A stretch of DNA of 64,000 nucleotides from positions 248,001 to 312,000 of the forward strand of contig NZ_JARVRX010000003.1 in NCBI RefSeq assembly GCF_030209435.1, in the 5' to 3' direction. This document shows positions 62,438 to 64,000 of the stretch, in pieces (position 1 is the first letter of the stretch; each line of letters begins with the position of its first letter). The notes beneath the pieces were generated by a model that saw nothing but the letters and a program-made list of their open reading frames with translations, was not told where the DNA came from and did not search any database. The position numbers and the translations under genes are program-made. The DNA comes from Mycolicibacterium sp. lyk4-40-TYG-92 (GTDB lineage Bacteria; Actinomycetota; Actinomycetes; Mycobacteriales; Mycobacteriaceae).

Positions 62438-63915
62438 GACGCACCTCCCGGATGCGGCGGGACCGCAGCTGCAGCACCGTCATTGGTGCCGGCCACCTTC
62501 CTCGGTTTCGGATCCGACGGCAGTGTGTCGTGTTCGAGCAGCGCCGCCTCCTTCGACAGCACCGGGCCCTCCATCAGCAGGCCGACCACCTGCCACGGCG
62601 CCGTGACGGCGCCCGTGAGGCCGAGCGCCTTCGCGGTGTCGTCGTTGGCGATTCCGTACCGGACGCCCTGAGCGTCGACGTAGTACTGCGCCTCGCCGTA
62701 CCGCGGGTCGGGGGACTGCAACCGGATGTACTGGCCGCCGTCGATGTAGACGGTGGCGTCGCCGCTGATCTGCTTGATGCCGTTGCCCATCGAGGTGGCC
62801 GGGATGGGCAGGTGCCGACCGACGATCACCGTGGTCTTGGCGCCCTGGTCACCGGCTTCGCGCTGCCACGTCCAGCACACCGTCGGATCGTCCTGCGGCA
62901 ACAGCATGGTCATGGGCTTCGCCGGCAACGGTGAAGTGTAGGTCTGCTCGGGGATCTTGGCGACGACGCTGGATTCCACCGACGGCGGCGAGATCAGCCC
63001 GTAGGAGTTGGTGGCCCGCAGTGCGGCCGCTGTGGTGTCGTTGACCTTGGCGACGCCGTCGGGCAGCACCACGTACTGCTGCTTGCTGTTGTCGGTGACA
63101 GTCTGGAACACCGTGCCGTTGACCAGATTCGGCGGCAGGCCGACGGTGTTGGGTGCGCCCGCGGCCGGAATGGGGGCAAGAGCCCAGGGGCCGACGTTCG
63201 GCAGCGCGTTGAACAGGCCGGACGAGATGGGTGCCGATTTTGACCCGACCGGAATGCCCACGGCGGAGGTCAGGGCTCGATCGGCGAGGTCGATCGAATG
63301 CCGCCCGTCCTTGGTGATGAGCCAGGTCTTGTCCTGGTATTTGACCAGCACGCCCTGATCCGGGCGGATGGGCCCGACTCCACCGCCCAAAACGACGGGC
63401 TCGACGAGCACCGAGGTCTCGACGGTCGGGGTGACGCTCTCGGGCTTGGTGACGGTGTCACACACCGACCAGGTGCCCGGCGTGCCGTCCACCGGCGTCG
63501 CGTACGGCGCACCGGGAACGCCGATCGGTTGGCCCTTCGCCATCTTGGCAAGTTCGGCAGGTTTGACCACCTGTGGTTCACCGGAGTGGCCGAGAACCAA
63601 CCGGGCCGAGGTCAGGTTGTAGACGGGACGGATCTGCTGTGTCCCGGGCATGACGACGTACAGCTGGTTGGTGCTGCGGTCTACCAGCAACTGGTCCCCG
63701 CCCCGCTTGCCCTGTGGTTTGAAGTAGGCCATCATCGCCGCGCCGAGGCACACCAGTACCGCGACGACGATGCCCGCCGACACCGACCGGCTGTAGAACT
63801 GCAGCGGGTCGTCGAACATCCGGGTGTCGCGCCGCACGATGGCGTGCTCGACCCGGCGGAGCAGGAAGCGCCAGCCGCTGACCTGAACCTTGGTGGTGAG
63901 CCGGAAATCTGCCAT
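62434..63915 (-). CDS. eccB1: ESX-1 protein EccB1
   Basis: The 493-residue core component has a short cytosolic N-terminus ([20 protein letters not shown], typical of EccB), one membrane helix (about 48-66) and a large periplasmic domain with repeats ([20 protein letters not shown], then [25 protein letters not shown]) that form the EccB periplasmic repeats; Cys residues near 153 and 346 may form the known disulfide. The start lies three bases from the eccA1 stop. Confidence 0.94.
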   Translation of the reverse strand: MADFRLTTKVQVSGWRFLLRRVEHAIVRRDTRMFDDPLQFYSRSVSAGIVVAVLVCLGAAMMAYFKPQGKRGGDQLLVDRSTNQLYVVMPGTQQIRPVYNLTSARLVLGHSGEPQVVKPAELAKMAKGQPIGVPGAPYATPVDGTPGTWSVCDTVTKPESVTPTVETSVLVEPVVLGGGVGPIRPDQGVLVKYQDKTWLITKDGRHSIDLADRALTSAVGIPVGSKSAPISSGLFNALPNVGPWALAPIPAAGAPNTVGLPPNLVNGTVFQTVTDNSKQQYVVLPDGVAKVNDTTAAALRATNSYGLISPPSVESSVVAKIPEQTYTSPLPAKPMTMLLPQDDPTVCWTWQREAGDQGAKTTVIVGRHLPIPATSMGNGIKQISGDATVYIDGGQYIRLQSPDPRYGEAQYYVDAQGVRYGIANDDTAKALGLTGAVTAPWQVVGLLMEGPVLSKEAALLEHDTLPSDPKPRKVAGTNDGAAAAVPPHPGGAS

Positions 63916-63918
63916 CGG

Positions 63919-64000
63919 TTATTCGCCGATGTTCAGTCGCCGGTGCACTCCGCTGATCGCGGACGCCATGTCATCGCCGGTGATCTCGCCGAGCGCTTCG
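63919..64000 (-). CDS. eccA1: ESX-1 AAA ATPase EccA1, C-terminal end (cut by window end)
   Basis: The minus-strand frame enters from the right edge and stops at TAA 63919-63921; its last residues read EALGEITGDDMASAISGVHR then RLNIGE. This agrees with the helical end of EccA-type AAA+ ATPases and with the conserved order eccA1-eccB1. Only about 26 residues are in the window; the ATPase domain lies outside. Confidence 0.8.
   Translation of the reverse strand, partial: EALGEITGDDMASAISGVHRRLNIGE

Noticed and set aside
60551..62671. 706-residue plus-strand frame opposite eccCa1
   Set aside because: Long only because of high GC; no family resemblance, and antisense to a conserved ATPase.

Overview
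The window is GC-rich, gene-dense actinobacterial DNA. Almost every gene family points to a rapidly growing, environmental Mycobacterium (Mycolicibacterium): PE/PPE, EsxA/EsxB, EccA-E, MycP, MmpS/MmpL, PtpB-FadE2 and PknH_C-type sensor domains. No rRNA, tRNA, CRISPR array, transposase or phage gene was seen.

Left part (1-11.6 kb) is a catabolic region with signs of decay. A plus-strand operon holds a hydrolase tail, two metallo-beta-lactamase-fold enzymes and an alpha/beta hydrolase. A convergent minus-strand block (10838 down to 3471) encodes an acyl-CoA dehydrogenase, a class III CoA transferase, a crotonase, a carnitine-dehydrogenase-like 3-hydroxyacyl-CoA dehydrogenase, a YWTD propeller, a membrane-anchored hypothetical and a zinc alcohol dehydrogenase. 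Four broken genes lie here: a flavin-reductase head, a hydrolase tail, a 3-hydroxyacyl-CoA dehydrogenase tail and a LuxR regulator with its centre deleted. Next come mmpS-mmpL, a TDT-family transporter and an intact large LuxR regulator (11.7-19.1 kb).

Middle part (19.1-34 kb) carries a block whose gene content matches M. tuberculosis Rv0144-Rv0154c (from memory): fadE2 and ptpB facing a quinone oxidoreductase, an SDR, an aldehyde dehydrogenase, a SAM methyltransferase and a TetR regulator. YceI and DUF456-type genes are present as well. A FUSC membrane protein and a pirin follow. A complete fructose PTS (ptsI; fruR-fruK-fruA-ptsH, 32.1-38.05 kb) sits between this block and the secretion locus, with a palindrome in the ptsI/fruR divergent promoter.

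Right part (38.2-64 kb) is an ESX-1 type VII secretion locus. mycP1-eccE1-espB-espL read rightward. eccA1 (cut by the window end), eccB1, eccCa1, eccCb1, PE35, PPE68, esxB, esxA, espI and eccD1 read leftward. Where M. tuberculosis has espK and espJ, this genome has a different cargo: two lipoproteins, a Ser/Thr kinase with a FecB-like ectodomain, an FHA-FHA-ABC exporter fused to a PknH_C-like ectodomain, a lipoprotein zinc peptidase and a Pro/Gly-rich membrane protein. This looks like a signalling and export module embedded in ESX-1, and it is the most interesting element of the window.
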